From Sulfitobacter undariae (GTDB lineage Bacteria; Pseudomonadota; Alphaproteobacteria; Rhodobacterales; Rhodobacteraceae), in NCBI RefSeq assembly GCF_014196805.1, contig NZ_JACIEI010000007.1, forward strand, positions 1-64,000: 64,000 bases of DNA, in the 5' to 3' direction. The notes beneath the pieces were generated by a model. That model was not told the origin of the DNA, ran no database searches, and saw nothing but the letters and a program-made list of their open reading frames with translations. Position numbers and translations under genes: made by a program. Positions 33,048 to 41,823 of the stretch are shown piece by piece. Position 1 is the stretch's first letter, and every line of letters begins with the position of its first letter.

Positions 33048-33971
33048 TTACATGCCAAGCGCTTCGCGTACTTTTTCAAGCGCAACCTTGAGAACCTCAG
33101 GGTTGTTTTTGGCAGCTTCCAGACCAGTAGTCAGCATAGTTTTCTGCATGGAACCCAGATCGGAGTTGTTCAGCATTTCTGAAACTTTTTCCATGTTGAA
33201 ACCATCAACTGTCAGCAGATCGGTCATGGACGTGCTCGCCGCATCGGTTGCTGCCGCAGTGGTGTCTGCAGCCGCATCAGTTGCAGCTGTTGCTGTGTCT
33301 GTCGCGGCGTCTGCAGCTTGGGCTGCTGTATCGGCGGCAGCTTCAGTTGTTGCGGCGGCGGTTTCAGTTGCAGTTTCGGCAGTTGCCGTTGCAGCGTCTG
33401 TTGTCGCGGTTACAGCATCAGCAGCTGCGTCTGTCGCGGCTGTGGCAGTATCCGTTACGGCTGTTGCTGCATCGCTTGCGGCTTGCGTTGTAGCAGCTGC
33501 TGCATCGGAGCCCGCTTGTGTGGCGGCATCAACGGTAGCTGTAGTCGCTTCGGTCGCTGCTGTTGCGGCATCGTTTGCTGCTTCTGTTGTCGCAGCTACT
33601 GCGTCAGAGGCTGCTTCTGTTGCGGCTGTTGCTGCATCGCTTGTTGCAGTTACCGCGTCAGATGCTGCTTCTGTCACCGCTGTAGCCGCGTCGTTTGCTG
33701 CTTCTGTGGTTGCTGCAACAGCGTCGGAGGCCGCATCAGCAGTCGCTGTTGCCGCGTCGTTTGCTGTTTCTGTAACAGCTTCTGCCGCTTCAGATGCAAC
33801 ATCTGCTGCTGCTTCGGCAACTTCCGATGTGGTTTCCGCAACTTCAGCTGCAGCGGATGTCGCAGTTGCGCTTACATCGCTTGCAATGTCTTGCACACTG
33901 CGACCAGAATAAAGGACATAGCCCCCAACTGCGATAATAGCTGCAACAACAACCCAAACAAGATTCTTCAT
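33048..33971 (-). CDS. Membrane-anchored alanine-rich 11-residue repeat protein
   Basis: 307 aa from ATG 33969-33971. N-terminal helix MKNLVWVVVAAIIAVGGYVLYSG, then about 220 residues made almost only of A, T, D, E, S and V in an 11-residue period (consensus AATEAASDAVA, AATTEAANDAA). There is no Lys or Arg in the whole repeat tract, so it is strongly acidic. A distinct tail of about 60 residues follows (MTDLLTVDGFNMEKVSEMLNN..LGSMQKTML). Eleven-mer repeats form long amphipathic 3-11 helices, as in LEA and synuclein-type proteins. No family could be named. Role could be a periplasmic spacer or a membrane/desiccation protein. Confidence 0.75.
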   Translation of the reverse strand: MKNLVWVVVAAIIAVGGYVLYSGRSVQDIASDVSATATSAAAEVAETTSEVAEAAADVASEAAEAVTETANDAATATADAASDAVAATTEAANDAATAVTEAASDAVTATSDAATAATEAASDAVAATTEAANDAATAATEATTATVDAATQAGSDAAAATTQAASDAATAVTDTATAATDAAADAVTATTDAATATAETATETAAATTEAAADTAAQAADAATDTATAATDAAADTTAAATDAASTSMTDLLTVDGFNMEKVSEMLNNSDLGSMQKTMLTTGLEAAKNNPEVLKVALEKVREALGM

Positions 33972-34173
33972 TATATTTCCCCTTTTGTAGCGGCATAACG
34001 TAACATGGCTGCCTACATTCACACCATTACAGCCCAAATGCGCAACAGTTTACCCTAGCACAAGGGGAAAACGTACAAAATCGCAGCAACACAAGGTGAT
34101 TTTGAACTTGAAGGACCGCTAACAGATGGCTACCTTGTGAAATCTGTAATTCAACTATCAAAGGACGATCATC

Positions 34174-34722
34174 ATCGCTCGCAGACCCCATAACGCACCG
34201 CCGCAACGTGACACCGGCCCGCGCGTCAATGAAAACATCCGCTCAAACGAAATTCGCCTGATTGGCGCAGACGGCGAAAACGTCGGCGTCGTGACGCCTA
34301 CGCGCGCTATGGTCATGGCGGAAGAGGCAGGACTGGATCTGGTAGAGATTTCTCCCAATGCCAACCCGCCCGTGTGTAAAATCATGGATTTCGGCAAGTT
34401 CAAATACGAGACGCAAAAACGCGAAGCCGAAGCGCGTAAAAAGCAAAAGATCATTGAGATCAAAGAAATCAAGTTCCGCCCGAATACCGACAGCGGCGAC
34501 TATGAAATCAAAATGCGTAACGTTTTCAAATTTCTGGCAAACGGCGACAAGGTGAAAATCACCCTGCGTTTCCGTGGCCGCGAAATGGCACACCAGAACC
34601 TCGGCCGCGAGCTGCTGGAACGTGTTGCAGCCGACACCAAAGACTTTGGCAAAGTTGAAAACTTTCCGAAAATGGAAGGTCGCCAAATGGTCATGCTGAT
34701 CGGCCCGCTGCCCGCCAAATAA
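34174..34722 (+). CDS. infC: Translation initiation factor IF-3, ATC start codon
   Basis: 182 aa. The conserved N-terminus ([21 protein letters not shown]) extends upstream of any ATG and the frame is stopped at 34147, so the start must be one of three consecutive ATC codons at 34168, 34171 or 34174. AAGGA at 34161-34165 gives eight bases to the last one, which yields MARRPHN. IF-3 genes typically use a rare start (AUU/AUC/AUA), by which IF-3 represses its own synthesis. Domain hallmarks: [56 protein letters not shown] and [13 protein letters not shown]. Confidence 0.95.
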   Translation: MARRPHNAPPQRDTGPRVNENIRSNEIRLIGADGENVGVVTPTRAMVMAEEAGLDLVEISPNANPPVCKIMDFGKFKYETQKREAEARKKQKIIEIKEIKFRPNTDSGDYEIKMRNVFKFLANGDKVKITLRFRGREMAHQNLGRELLERVAADTKDFGKVENFPKMEGRQMVMLIGPLPAK

Positions 34723-34746
34723 CCTGTTAAACGCAGTTTATCTTCA

Positions 34747-34776
34747 AACGCCTCGTTCCTTTTGGTTCGGGGCGTT
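34747..34776 (+). terminator. Terminator of infC
   Basis: AACGCCTCG / CGGGGCGTT (34747-34755 and 34768-34776, one G-U pair), loop TTCCTTTTGGTT, followed by TTTT. Confidence 0.8.
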
Positions 34777-34849
34777 TTGCATTTGTGCCAGTATATTTTT
34801 CATTTCAGCCAACGTGCGGCCACACATCCCTGCATGGCCGCGACTTTGG

Positions 34850-35641
34850 TTAGGCGTTGATCGCAGCAACCGCGCGTTTGGTCATCACCCCCACCAGATG
34901 CGCACGGTAGGCACCTGACCCGTGCAGATCACTGATCATGCTGGACCCGTCGGCCTTCAAACCCGCCACAGCCTCAACCGAGAAATCAGCGCTCAGCGCG
35001 GTCTCGGCTTCGGTCCAACGGAACACACCGTTTTCCGAAGCGCCCGTGACTGCTACGCGCACGCCATCGGCAAACTTGGCGACAAACACAGCCACCAGCG
35101 GAAACCGCGATGCAGGCTGCAAGTGCTTTTCATAGTGCGCGGCCTCAGGAATTTTGAACTTCACCGCTGTGACGATCTCGCCCTCTTCCAAAGCGGTCTC
35201 AAACATGCCTAGAAAATAGTCATCCGCCGCGATTTCGCGGGTGTTGGTCACAACCGTTCCGTTCGAAGCCAAGACACCGGCAGGGTAGCACGCAGAAGGA
35301 TCATTGTTGGCGACAGACCCGCCAATGGTGCCCCGGTTGCGCACGGCAGGATCGCCGATCCGCCCTGCCAGCGATGCCAACGCAGGATAGGCATCCGCCA
35401 CCTCGCCCGCCACAGTCGCATGCGTGGTGGCGCCGCCAATCGTGACAGTACCGTCTTGCGCCGACACTCCCTTCATCTCGGCGATCCCGTGCAGCGATAC
35501 CAATACAGAGGGTGCCGCCAGCCGCGCCTTTAGCGTCGGGATCAAAGTCTGCCCGCCGCTCAGCGGTTGCGCTTCGTCGCGCGCCAGTGCCGTGACTGCA
35601 TCCGCAATCGTAGAAGGCATTTCAACGTCAAAATTATACAT
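34850..35641 (-). CDS. coxM: CO dehydrogenase-type FAD subunit (CoxM)
   Basis: 263 aa. Medium-subunit pattern: ADAVTALARDEAQPLSGGQTLIPTLKARL (pyrophosphate-binding GGQ), ATTHATVAGEV, IGDPAVRNRGTIGGSVANNDPS (second FAD motif) and the C-terminal GASENGVFRWTEAE domain. It passes electrons from the 2Fe-2S subunit to the acceptor. Last gene of the S-L-M order that marks form II enzymes. A 135-base gap with inverted repeats separates it from coxL. Confidence 0.9.
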   Translation of the reverse strand: MYNFDVEMPSTIADAVTALARDEAQPLSGGQTLIPTLKARLAAPSVLVSLHGIAEMKGVSAQDGTVTIGGATTHATVAGEVADAYPALASLAGRIGDPAVRNRGTIGGSVANNDPSACYPAGVLASNGTVVTNTREIAADDYFLGMFETALEEGEIVTAVKFKIPEAAHYEKHLQPASRFPLVAVFVAKFADGVRVAVTGASENGVFRWTEAETALSADFSVEAVAGLKADGSSMISDLHGSGAYRAHLVGVMTKRAVAAINA

Positions 35642-35671
35642 CTTCTTTTCCTTTCAGCTCGGTGGTCAGCC

Positions 35672-35766
35672 CCTTCAGGCCCTGACCCCTTGCTTCATTT
35701 TGCCTCTAAACTCATGAGCGCTTGCGCCCTCCAACTTTTCATTTGGCACATGGCCTGAAGGAGGGC
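35672..35766 (-). promoter_or_regulatory. Overlapping inverted repeats in the coxL-coxM gap
   Basis: CCTTCAGGCC (35672-35681) pairs perfectly with GGCCTGAAGG (35752-35761). GCCCTCC (35726-35732) pairs with GGAGGGC (35760-35766). The two pairings share bases 35760-35761, so the transcript can form one or the other. Location inside an operon suggests RNA-level control, processing or stability. Confidence 0.4.
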
Positions 35767-35776
35767 ACAGCCCCGT

Positions 35777-38149
35777 TCAAACGCCAGAACCGTTCATCGC
35801 CTCCCACACTCGGTGTGGTGATACGGGCATGTCGATGTGATCAACAGTACTGCCCCCTGACCGCATCGCATCCAGAACCGCGTTAACCACCGCTGGCGGC
35901 GATCCGATGGCCCCTGCCTCGCCACAGCCTTTCACCCCCAAGGGGTTGTGCGTGCAAGGTGTCTGGCACGAATGATCCACATCATAGAATGGCACATCCG
36001 TCGCACGCGGCATGGCATAATCCATGTAACTTGCGCTCAACAACTGGCCATCGCTGTCATACGCACAATTTTCCAGCAATGCCTGCCCGATGCCCTGCGC
36101 CAGACCGCCATGCACCTGGCCTGTCACAATCATCGGATTGACGATATTGCCAAAATCATCCGCAGCCGAGAACCGCTCAATCGTGACCTGACCCGTTTCA
36201 GGGTCCAGCTCAACTTCGCAAGCATAGGCGCCAGACGGATAGGTGAAGTTGGACGGATCATAAAACGCGGTCTCTTCCAAACCGGGCTCAATCTCTTCCA
36301 GAGGATAGTTATGCGGCACATAGGCGGCCAACGTCACATCCCCCCAAGCCACGGATTTATCCGTACCAGCGACCGTGAATGCGCCATCCTTCAGCTCGAC
36401 ATCCCCTTCCGAGGCTTCCAGCAAATGGCTGGCGATCTTTTTGGCTTTGGCGATGATTTTCTCGGTTGCGCGAACCATGGCAGAGCCACCAACAGCCAAA
36501 GACCGTGACCCGTAGGTGCCCATGCCCATCGGCGTATTTGCTGTATCACCGTGCACCACCTCAACCATGTCTTCGGGGATACCGATCATATCGGCGACCA
36601 CTTGGGAAAAGGACGTCTCATGCCCCTGCCCGTGGCTGTGGCTGCCTGTCATGACCACCAAACCACCCGTGGCATTCACACGCACTGTGCAGCTTTCGAA
36701 CAGGCCCGCACGTGCGCCCAACTGCCCCACAAGGTTTGACGGCGCGATGCCACAAGCCTCAATGTAGCAGTTCACGCCAAAGCCGCGCAGTTTGCCCTTG
36801 GCCTCAGACGCTTTGCGCCGTGCGGCGAACCCACCAATGTCGGCCATCTCTTCCAGCTTGTCCATCGTGGCCACATAATCGCCCGTGTCATATTCGACGG
36901 CGACAGGCGTGGCATAGGGGAACTCCATGATGAAATTCTGGCGGCGCAGTTTGATCGGATCAACACCCAACTCATGCGCAGCCTTATCCACCAGACGTTC
37001 CAATTGATACGTCGCCTCGGGACGGCCAGCGCCACGGTAAGCATCCACTGGCACGGTATTGGTAAACACCGCCTTGACGTTCACATAGATCAGCGGCGTC
37101 TTATAGTTCCCCGCCATCAACGTGCCGTGCAGCCATGTGGGCACCGACGGCGCGAAGGTGCTCAGATACGCGCCCATGTTGGCATAGGTATCCGTGCGCA
37201 GGGCGGTAAAGTTGTGTTCCGCATCCAGCGCCAGTTCGATCTTGGTGACGTGATCGCGGCCATGGGCGTCTGACATAAACGCCTCTGAGCGCGACGACGT
37301 CCATTTAACAGCGCGGTTACAGGCTTTTGCCGCAAAGGTGACAAATGCTTCTTCCTGATAGTGGAAGATTTTGGTGCCAAATCCGCCGCCCACATCGGGT
37401 GCTACAACCCGCAGCTTGTGCTCAGGGATGCCTAAGACAAACGCGCCCATCAGCAGACGGATCACATGGGGGTTCTGGCTGGTGGTGAAGAGTGTATAAT
37501 CGCCCGTACCGCGTGAATAATCCCCCACGGCCACGCGCGGCTCCATCGGGTTGGCGACAAGGCGGTTGTTGACCAGTTCCAGAGTGGTCACATGGGCCGC
37601 CTCTTTAAACGCCTGATCCACCGCGCCTTTGTTTTCCTCAACGAAACCCCAATCATAACATAGGTTTGATGTCAGATCATCGTGGACTTTGGGCGCATCG
37701 GCTTTCACCGCGTCTTTCATATTCACAACGGCTGGCAGCTCGGAAATTTCTACTTCAATCGCCTCGGCGGCATCGCGGGCTTGCTCAAGGGTTTCAGCAA
37801 CCACAGCGGCAATCGGTTCCCCTACATGGCGGACTTTGCCATGGGCCAGCACCGGATGGCGCGGCTCTTGCATTGGTTCGCCGTGTTTGTCGGTGATCTG
37901 CCATCCGCAAGGGACCGACCCGACCGCCTCAAAATCCGCGCCTGTGAAAATGCGCACAACGCCTTCCATGCCTTCAGCAGCAGAAGTGTCTACGCTGTCC
38001 AGCGTGCCATGTGCGATATCGGAGCGCAGGAAATAGACATAGGCCTGCCCGTTTACGTTGATATCATCGGTATAGTTGCCTTCTCCGGTCAAAAACCGGA
38101 TGTCTTCGCGCCGCTTGCTGCTGGCGCCGATTCCACTGTCCTTTGGCAT
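35777..38149 (-). CDS. coxL: Form II CO dehydrogenase-like molybdenum hydroxylase, large subunit
   Basis: 790 aa. Aldehyde oxidase/xanthine dehydrogenase large-subunit fold with RREDIRFLTGEGNYTDDI at the N-terminus and VAPDVGGGFGTKIFHYQEE. The active-site loop is AYRGAGR (about residue 370), which marks form II; form I carbon monoxide dehydrogenase has AYxCSFR. The Mo-cofactor motifs GSHSHGQGHETSFSQVVAD, VHGDTANTPMGMGTYGSRS and the catalytic Glu in KGCGEAGAIGSPPA are intact. CO may not be the physiological substrate. coxS lies upstream. Confidence 0.93.
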   Translation of the reverse strand: MPKDSGIGASSKRREDIRFLTGEGNYTDDINVNGQAYVYFLRSDIAHGTLDSVDTSAAEGMEGVVRIFTGADFEAVGSVPCGWQITDKHGEPMQEPRHPVLAHGKVRHVGEPIAAVVAETLEQARDAAEAIEVEISELPAVVNMKDAVKADAPKVHDDLTSNLCYDWGFVEENKGAVDQAFKEAAHVTTLELVNNRLVANPMEPRVAVGDYSRGTGDYTLFTTSQNPHVIRLLMGAFVLGIPEHKLRVVAPDVGGGFGTKIFHYQEEAFVTFAAKACNRAVKWTSSRSEAFMSDAHGRDHVTKIELALDAEHNFTALRTDTYANMGAYLSTFAPSVPTWLHGTLMAGNYKTPLIYVNVKAVFTNTVPVDAYRGAGRPEATYQLERLVDKAAHELGVDPIKLRRQNFIMEFPYATPVAVEYDTGDYVATMDKLEEMADIGGFAARRKASEAKGKLRGFGVNCYIEACGIAPSNLVGQLGARAGLFESCTVRVNATGGLVVMTGSHSHGQGHETSFSQVVADMIGIPEDMVEVVHGDTANTPMGMGTYGSRSLAVGGSAMVRATEKIIAKAKKIASHLLEASEGDVELKDGAFTVAGTDKSVAWGDVTLAAYVPHNYPLEEIEPGLEETAFYDPSNFTYPSGAYACEVELDPETGQVTIERFSAADDFGNIVNPMIVTGQVHGGLAQGIGQALLENCAYDSDGQLLSASYMDYAMPRATDVPFYDVDHSCQTPCTHNPLGVKGCGEAGAIGSPPAVVNAVLDAMRSGGSTVDHIDMPVSPHRVWEAMNGSGV

Positions 38150-38249
38150 TTCAATTCCTCCCTAAACGGCATGTCCCTGACACACCAAGCATAATCTGCG
38201 GAAAATTCCGCCAAGCTTGCCGCCCGCCTCCCCGCGGGCAACTGGCTGA

Positions 38250-38735
38250 TTATTCGCCAGCGATTGCGCTGACGTCCTGACCGGATGCCGCCATGATCGC
38301 CTTGACGATGTTATGGTAGCCCGTGCAGCGGCAGATATTGCCGTCTAGATAGTGGCGCACATCGGATTCTGTCGGCTTTGGGTTATCTTTGAGCAGCGCC
38401 GCCGCAGACATCACCATGCCCGGAGTACAAAAACCACATTGCAGACCGTGGTGATCCTGAAACGCCTGCTGGATGGTGTTCAACGTGCCATCTGGTGCTG
38501 CTTGCCCCTCGATGGTGGAAACTTCGGCGCCTTGCGCTTCGACCGCCAGCATGGTGCAAGATTTCACAGCTTCGCCGTTCACGTGCACCACACAAGCGCC
38601 ACATTGGCTTGTGTCACAGCCCACATGCGTGCCTGTCAGGCCCATGTCTTCGCGCAGGAACTGCACCAGCAAGGTGCGCCCCTCCACATTGCCCGATGCG
38701 GCTTTGCCGTTCACGGTCATCTTTACTTCGGTCAT
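38250..38735 (-). CDS. coxS: CO dehydrogenase-type [2Fe-2S] subunit (CoxS)
   Basis: 161 aa from ATG 38733-38735 ([11 protein letters not shown]), which has AGGA upstream. Distal plant-type cluster motif [21 protein letters not shown] (about 45-65) and the proximal-cluster cysteines in [18 protein letters not shown] and [13 protein letters not shown]. Both clusters are complete. It relays electrons from the molybdenum site to the FAD subunit. Confidence 0.93.
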   Translation of the reverse strand: MTEVKMTVNGKAASGNVEGRTLLVQFLREDMGLTGTHVGCDTSQCGACVVHVNGEAVKSCTMLAVEAQGAEVSTIEGQAAPDGTLNTIQQAFQDHHGLQCGFCTPGMVMSAAALLKDNPKPTESDVRHYLDGNICRCTGYHNIVKAIMAASGQDVSAIAGE

Positions 38736-38853
38736 TCGTATCCTCCTAGGCTTCCCATTTCGGTATCCATGGGACAAGTTAAACACGACAACGCCAAGTT
38801 GAGAACAAAAATTTTATCTTGACGCAATATGTTACAAGATTAGAGGCCGCTAT

Positions 38854-39843
38854 CTAGCGGCGCGGTCTGCGCGGTTGCGGCCGCGAGGGTATTTCTTTGA
38901 GCAAGCCCCCCACGCCCATAGCCGCAACATCACGTGCAGTGACGTCTATGCCGCAGACCACCCGCGCCAGCACCCAATCTGCCCCATTCAACGCAGGCGA
39001 GCGTGCACAGCCCGGCAGGCCGATGACCTGCTGCGTGCCACGCCGACCCAAGAATAACAGATTCCCCGGATCAACAGGCATGCCAAAACGGACGATTTCG
39101 CCTCCCGCAGCCACCAGCGCACTGGGCGCGACATCATGAATATCAGAGGTGGCCGACCCTGTAAGAACCAAGATCAGCGGCGTTTTCGCGCGTTTGATCG
39201 CAGTGCATAAATCAGCGGTGCGGTGGGGCACCACCTCCACGGCGTCCAGCGCCACATCAAGGGCGGTCAGGCGGTCTTCTATCGCGGCGCGGCCCTTATC
39301 ACCTGCACCGCCCGCGATTTCGGTGATGATCAATGTGGCGCGGTCCAAGGCAGGGGCGGCCAATTGGATGGCACCGCTGGCAGCACGCACCGCAGCATCC
39401 AGCCCGACCTGAGGCACCGCATAAGAAATAATCTTGATCGTTGCGACCAGATCGCCTTTGCGCAACTGGTGATGCGGTGGAACGGTTGCGACCGTGATCA
39501 TCGGGTCCCCACCATTGACCGCATCCAAAGCCGCGACATCCAAAACAGCCACACCTGCGCCATGTGCAATCAGGTTCACGCGCCCCGTGAAGGCTTTGCT
39601 GCGCCGCAGGCCTGTGCTGCCCTGCATCAACGCATCTGCCAACGCATCAGCGGCGGCATCTTCGGCCACATCACCTTGCTCCAGCGCGGCAACGATGACT
39701 TCGGCAATCCCAGCCGCCTCAAGCGTGGCGATATGGTCCGCCTCCAACACCAATCCCTTGCGCAGGCGCCCGTCGGGCAACGCCACGGAATGGGCCAGCA
39801 CACAGCCAAGCGCATCAGCAGTAGGGCGTGGACCAAACCTCAT
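38854..39843 (-). CDS. Molybdopterin-binding (MoeA/MogA-like) protein
   Basis: 329 aa. The N-terminal part (ALGCVLAHSVALPDGRLRKGLVLEADHIATLEAAGI) resembles the SAF-type opening seen in these proteins. The C-terminal half is a MoCF_biosynth domain: PLILVLTGSATSDIHDVAPSALVAAGGEIVRFGMPVDPGNLLFLG, then VIGLPGCARSP. It overlaps the xdhC-like gene by four bases and sits directly upstream of coxS, so it is probably part of cofactor handling for the hydroxylase. It is not a full MoeA. Confidence 0.8.
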   Translation of the reverse strand: MRFGPRPTADALGCVLAHSVALPDGRLRKGLVLEADHIATLEAAGIAEVIVAALEQGDVAEDAAADALADALMQGSTGLRRSKAFTGRVNLIAHGAGVAVLDVAALDAVNGGDPMITVATVPPHHQLRKGDLVATIKIISYAVPQVGLDAAVRAASGAIQLAAPALDRATLIITEIAGGAGDKGRAAIEDRLTALDVALDAVEVVPHRTADLCTAIKRAKTPLILVLTGSATSDIHDVAPSALVAAGGEIVRFGMPVDPGNLLFLGRRGTQQVIGLPGCARSPALNGADWVLARVVCGIDVTARDVAAMGVGGLLKEIPSRPQPRRPRR

Positions 39844-40808
39844 GCTATGCGCAGGGTTTCGATCATCTGCGCCAAGACCGCCACGGCAATTTCCGCAGGA
39901 CCAGATGCCCCGATGTTCACACCAACAGGTCCGTTGATGCGCGCGATTGCAGCCGCGTCAAACCCCGCCTCGGCCAGACGATCACAGCGCGACGCATGGG
40001 TGCGCTTTGATCCCAGCACCCCGATGTAAAATGCCTGTGAACGCAAGCCGATGTGCAGCGCAGGATCATCCAGTTTCGGATCATGGGTCAACAGCACCAA
40101 CGCACAGCGGCTGTCTACGCCTATGGTTTCCAGCGCGACGTCCGGCCAATCATTGATCACTTTTGCGTCAGGGAACCGTGCCGCTGATCCAAACGCCTCA
40201 CGCGGGTCCACGACAATAGGATCAAACCCCGCCAGCCGCGCCATCGGCACCAAGGCTTGGGCGATATGCACGCCGCCAACCACCACCAGCCGCAAAGGCG
40301 GATTGTGAATAGCAACAAAGGTGTTGCCGTCTTCTTCTATGCCAGAGCGGTCCATCCGAAAGCGCACTTCATGCCCCACATCAACCAACGCACGGTGGCT
40401 GCCATCCAATGCAACCTCATAGGCAACGGGCCTGCGCGCCGCACGTTCAGTGACCAAATCGCGCAGCATCTCCAAAGGCATACCGCCTGCACCCACAGGT
40501 TCCACCAACACGCGGATGGTGCCGCCACAGGCCAAACCCACGGCAAAAGCATCGCCATCACTAACTCCGTATTCCAACAGTTTGGGTGTGCCGTCTTCCA
40601 ACGCCTCCAGCGCTTCGAGCACAACAGCGCCTTCGACACAGCCACCTGACACAGACCCCTCCATGGCACCGCTGGATGAAACAACCATTTGCGCGCCCAC
40701 ACGGCGCGGCGCCGATCCCCATGTGTTAACCACCGTGGCAAGGGCTGCGCCCTGCCCGTCTGCGATCCATGCCAGCGCCTGTTCGGGGGCGCCTGAAATC
40801 ATTTGCAT
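39840..40808 (-). CDS. XdhC/CoxF-family molybdenum hydroxylase maturation protein
   Basis: 322 aa from ATG 40806-40808 (MQMISGAPEQALAWIADGQG), preceded by GAGGAAGG; longer readings run back through the bolA promoter. N-terminal XdhC_CoxI domain: ALATVVNTWGSAPRRVGAQM, SVSGGCVEGAVV and GLACGGTIRVLVEP. C-terminal Rossmann-type domain: LRLVVVGGVHIAQALVPMA, DPREAFGSAARFP and LLTHDPKLDDPALH. Proteins of this family bind and sulfurate the Mo cofactor before insertion. It is the first gene of the six-subunit-and-accessory minus-strand run. Confidence 0.9.
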   Translation of the reverse strand: MQMISGAPEQALAWIADGQGAALATVVNTWGSAPRRVGAQMVVSSSGAMEGSVSGGCVEGAVVLEALEALEDGTPKLLEYGVSDGDAFAVGLACGGTIRVLVEPVGAGGMPLEMLRDLVTERAARRPVAYEVALDGSHRALVDVGHEVRFRMDRSGIEEDGNTFVAIHNPPLRLVVVGGVHIAQALVPMARLAGFDPIVVDPREAFGSAARFPDAKVINDWPDVALETIGVDSRCALVLLTHDPKLDDPALHIGLRSQAFYIGVLGSKRTHASRCDRLAEAGFDAAAIARINGPVGVNIGASGPAEIAVAVLAQMIETLRIA

Positions 40809-40947
40809 CTGTCTGGCCTTCCTCAACGAATGTCCTACATAGGGTCTGACAATCCGCGCATATGTGCAAGGAGACATCTTGCTCCCTTGCACGCAGCGCC
40901 TACGCCTACTACATCTTACACAACGACACCGGAAATGGAGACCCGAC

Positions 40948-41184
40948 ATGCCAATGGACGCCCGCGAGATTGAAACGCTTTTGCGCGAAACCTTTCCCGA
41001 TGCGCAGATCGTGGTCGAGGGGAATGACGGCGTGCATATGTCGGCCATGGTAGTAGACGAGAGCTTTCGCGGCAAAAACCGCGTTCAGCAACAGCGTGCT
41101 GTTTATGCAGCCCTGAAAGGTAAAATGGACGGCAGCAGCGGCGACCTTCACGCCCTAGCCCTGACAACAAAGGTACCAGAATAA
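40948..41184 (+). CDS. BolA-family protein
   Basis: 78 aa from ATG 40948, with GGAG seven bases before. MDAREIETLLRETFPDAQIVVEGNDGVHMSAMVV, then FRGKNRVQQQRAVYAALKG is the class II KH-like BolA fold. The invariant His that ligates the shared cluster is in DGVHMSA, and the RVxxQRxVYxxL helix is complete. BolA and monothiol glutaredoxin form a [2Fe-2S] heterocomplex, and the glutaredoxin gene lies one small gene downstream. The stop is in a TAATG overlap. Confidence 0.93.
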   Translation: MPMDAREIETLLRETFPDAQIVVEGNDGVHMSAMVVDESFRGKNRVQQQRAVYAALKGKMDGSSGDLHALALTTKVPE

Positions 41185-41297
41185 TGCCCCTGATCCTCAC
41201 CACATTCGTATCACTTGTATCGCTGGCCCTGATCGCAGTGGCGCATAAAGCGATGACACCCCAAAAACGCACCGTACCTGTAAGGAAAACCAAATGA
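41184..41297 (+). CDS. 37-aa single-helix membrane peptide between bolA and grxD
   Basis: ATG 41184 shares its A with the bolA stop (TAATG), and its TGA at 41295-41297 overlaps the grxD ATG (ATGA). It reads [20 protein letters not shown] followed by [17 protein letters not shown]: one hydrophobic helix of about 18 residues, then a basic cytoplasmic tail. Double overlap with conserved genes on the same strand, and the absence of any gap, argue that it is translated. No family is known to me. Confidence 0.65.
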   Translation: MPLILTTFVSLVSLALIAVAHKAMTPQKRTVPVRKTK

Positions 41298-41656
41298 GCG
41301 ACGCTTCCACGCAAATCAAAGACACTGTGGCCAGCAATGATGTGGTCCTGTTTATGAAAGGCACCAAAGAAATGCCGCAATGCGGGTTTTCGTCACGTGT
41401 GGCTGGTGTGCTGAACTACATGGGCGTGAACTTTGCCGATGTAAACGTGCTGGCGGATGAAACCCTGCGCCAAGGCATCAAGGATTTTTCTGATTGGCCG
41501 ACGATCCCGCAGCTTTATGTCAAAGGTGAATTTGTCGGCGGCTGTGACATCATCACCGAGATGACCATGTCAGGCGAGCTGGATACGCTGTTCACCGAAA
41601 ACGGCGTTGAGTTTGATAAAGACGCTGCAGAAAAGATTCGCGAAGCCAACGCCTAA
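41294..41656 (+). CDS. grxD: Monothiol glutaredoxin (Grx4/GrxD type)
   Basis: 120 aa. [20 protein letters not shown] holds the CGFS active site. [23 protein letters not shown] gives the glutathione-binding TIPQLYV and GGCD. CGFS glutaredoxins carry a [2Fe-2S] cluster bridged by glutathione and deliver it or report iron status, often with BolA. Position next to bolA fits. A terminator follows. Confidence 0.96.
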   Translation: MSDASTQIKDTVASNDVVLFMKGTKEMPQCGFSSRVAGVLNYMGVNFADVNVLADETLRQGIKDFSDWPTIPQLYVKGEFVGGCDIITEMTMSGELDTLFTENGVEFDKDAAEKIREANA

Positions 41657-41681
41657 AGCCCCTTCGCAACATAACATTCTG

Positions 41682-41708
41682 AAACGCACCTCACTTTGGG
41701 GTGCGTTT
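41682..41708 (+). terminator. Terminator of the bolA-grxD operon
   Basis: AAACGCACC / GGTGCGTTT (41682-41690 and 41700-41708) with a nine-base loop, continuing into a T run to 41712. Confidence 0.9.
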
Positions 41709-41823
41709 TTTTATGCGCATTGTCATCTTCAGATTTCAGCCACGTTCAGATTGCAGCTATCGTGAATGCAGTGAATCCCATATGACTGCCCCTTGAAACG
41801 ACAGTTACTCAAGGATGTGCCGA

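Noticed and set aside
33318-33998. Cys-rich and Leu/Gln-rich frames opposite the repeat gene
   Set aside because: Artefacts of the alanine-codon repeats read in other frames; the minus frame has a start, an anchor helix and a non-repeat tail.
35697-35753. 18-codon leader peptide (MCQMKSWRAQ...) on minus in the coxL-coxM gap
   Set aside because: No ribosome binding site and no regulatory codon run; probably chance.
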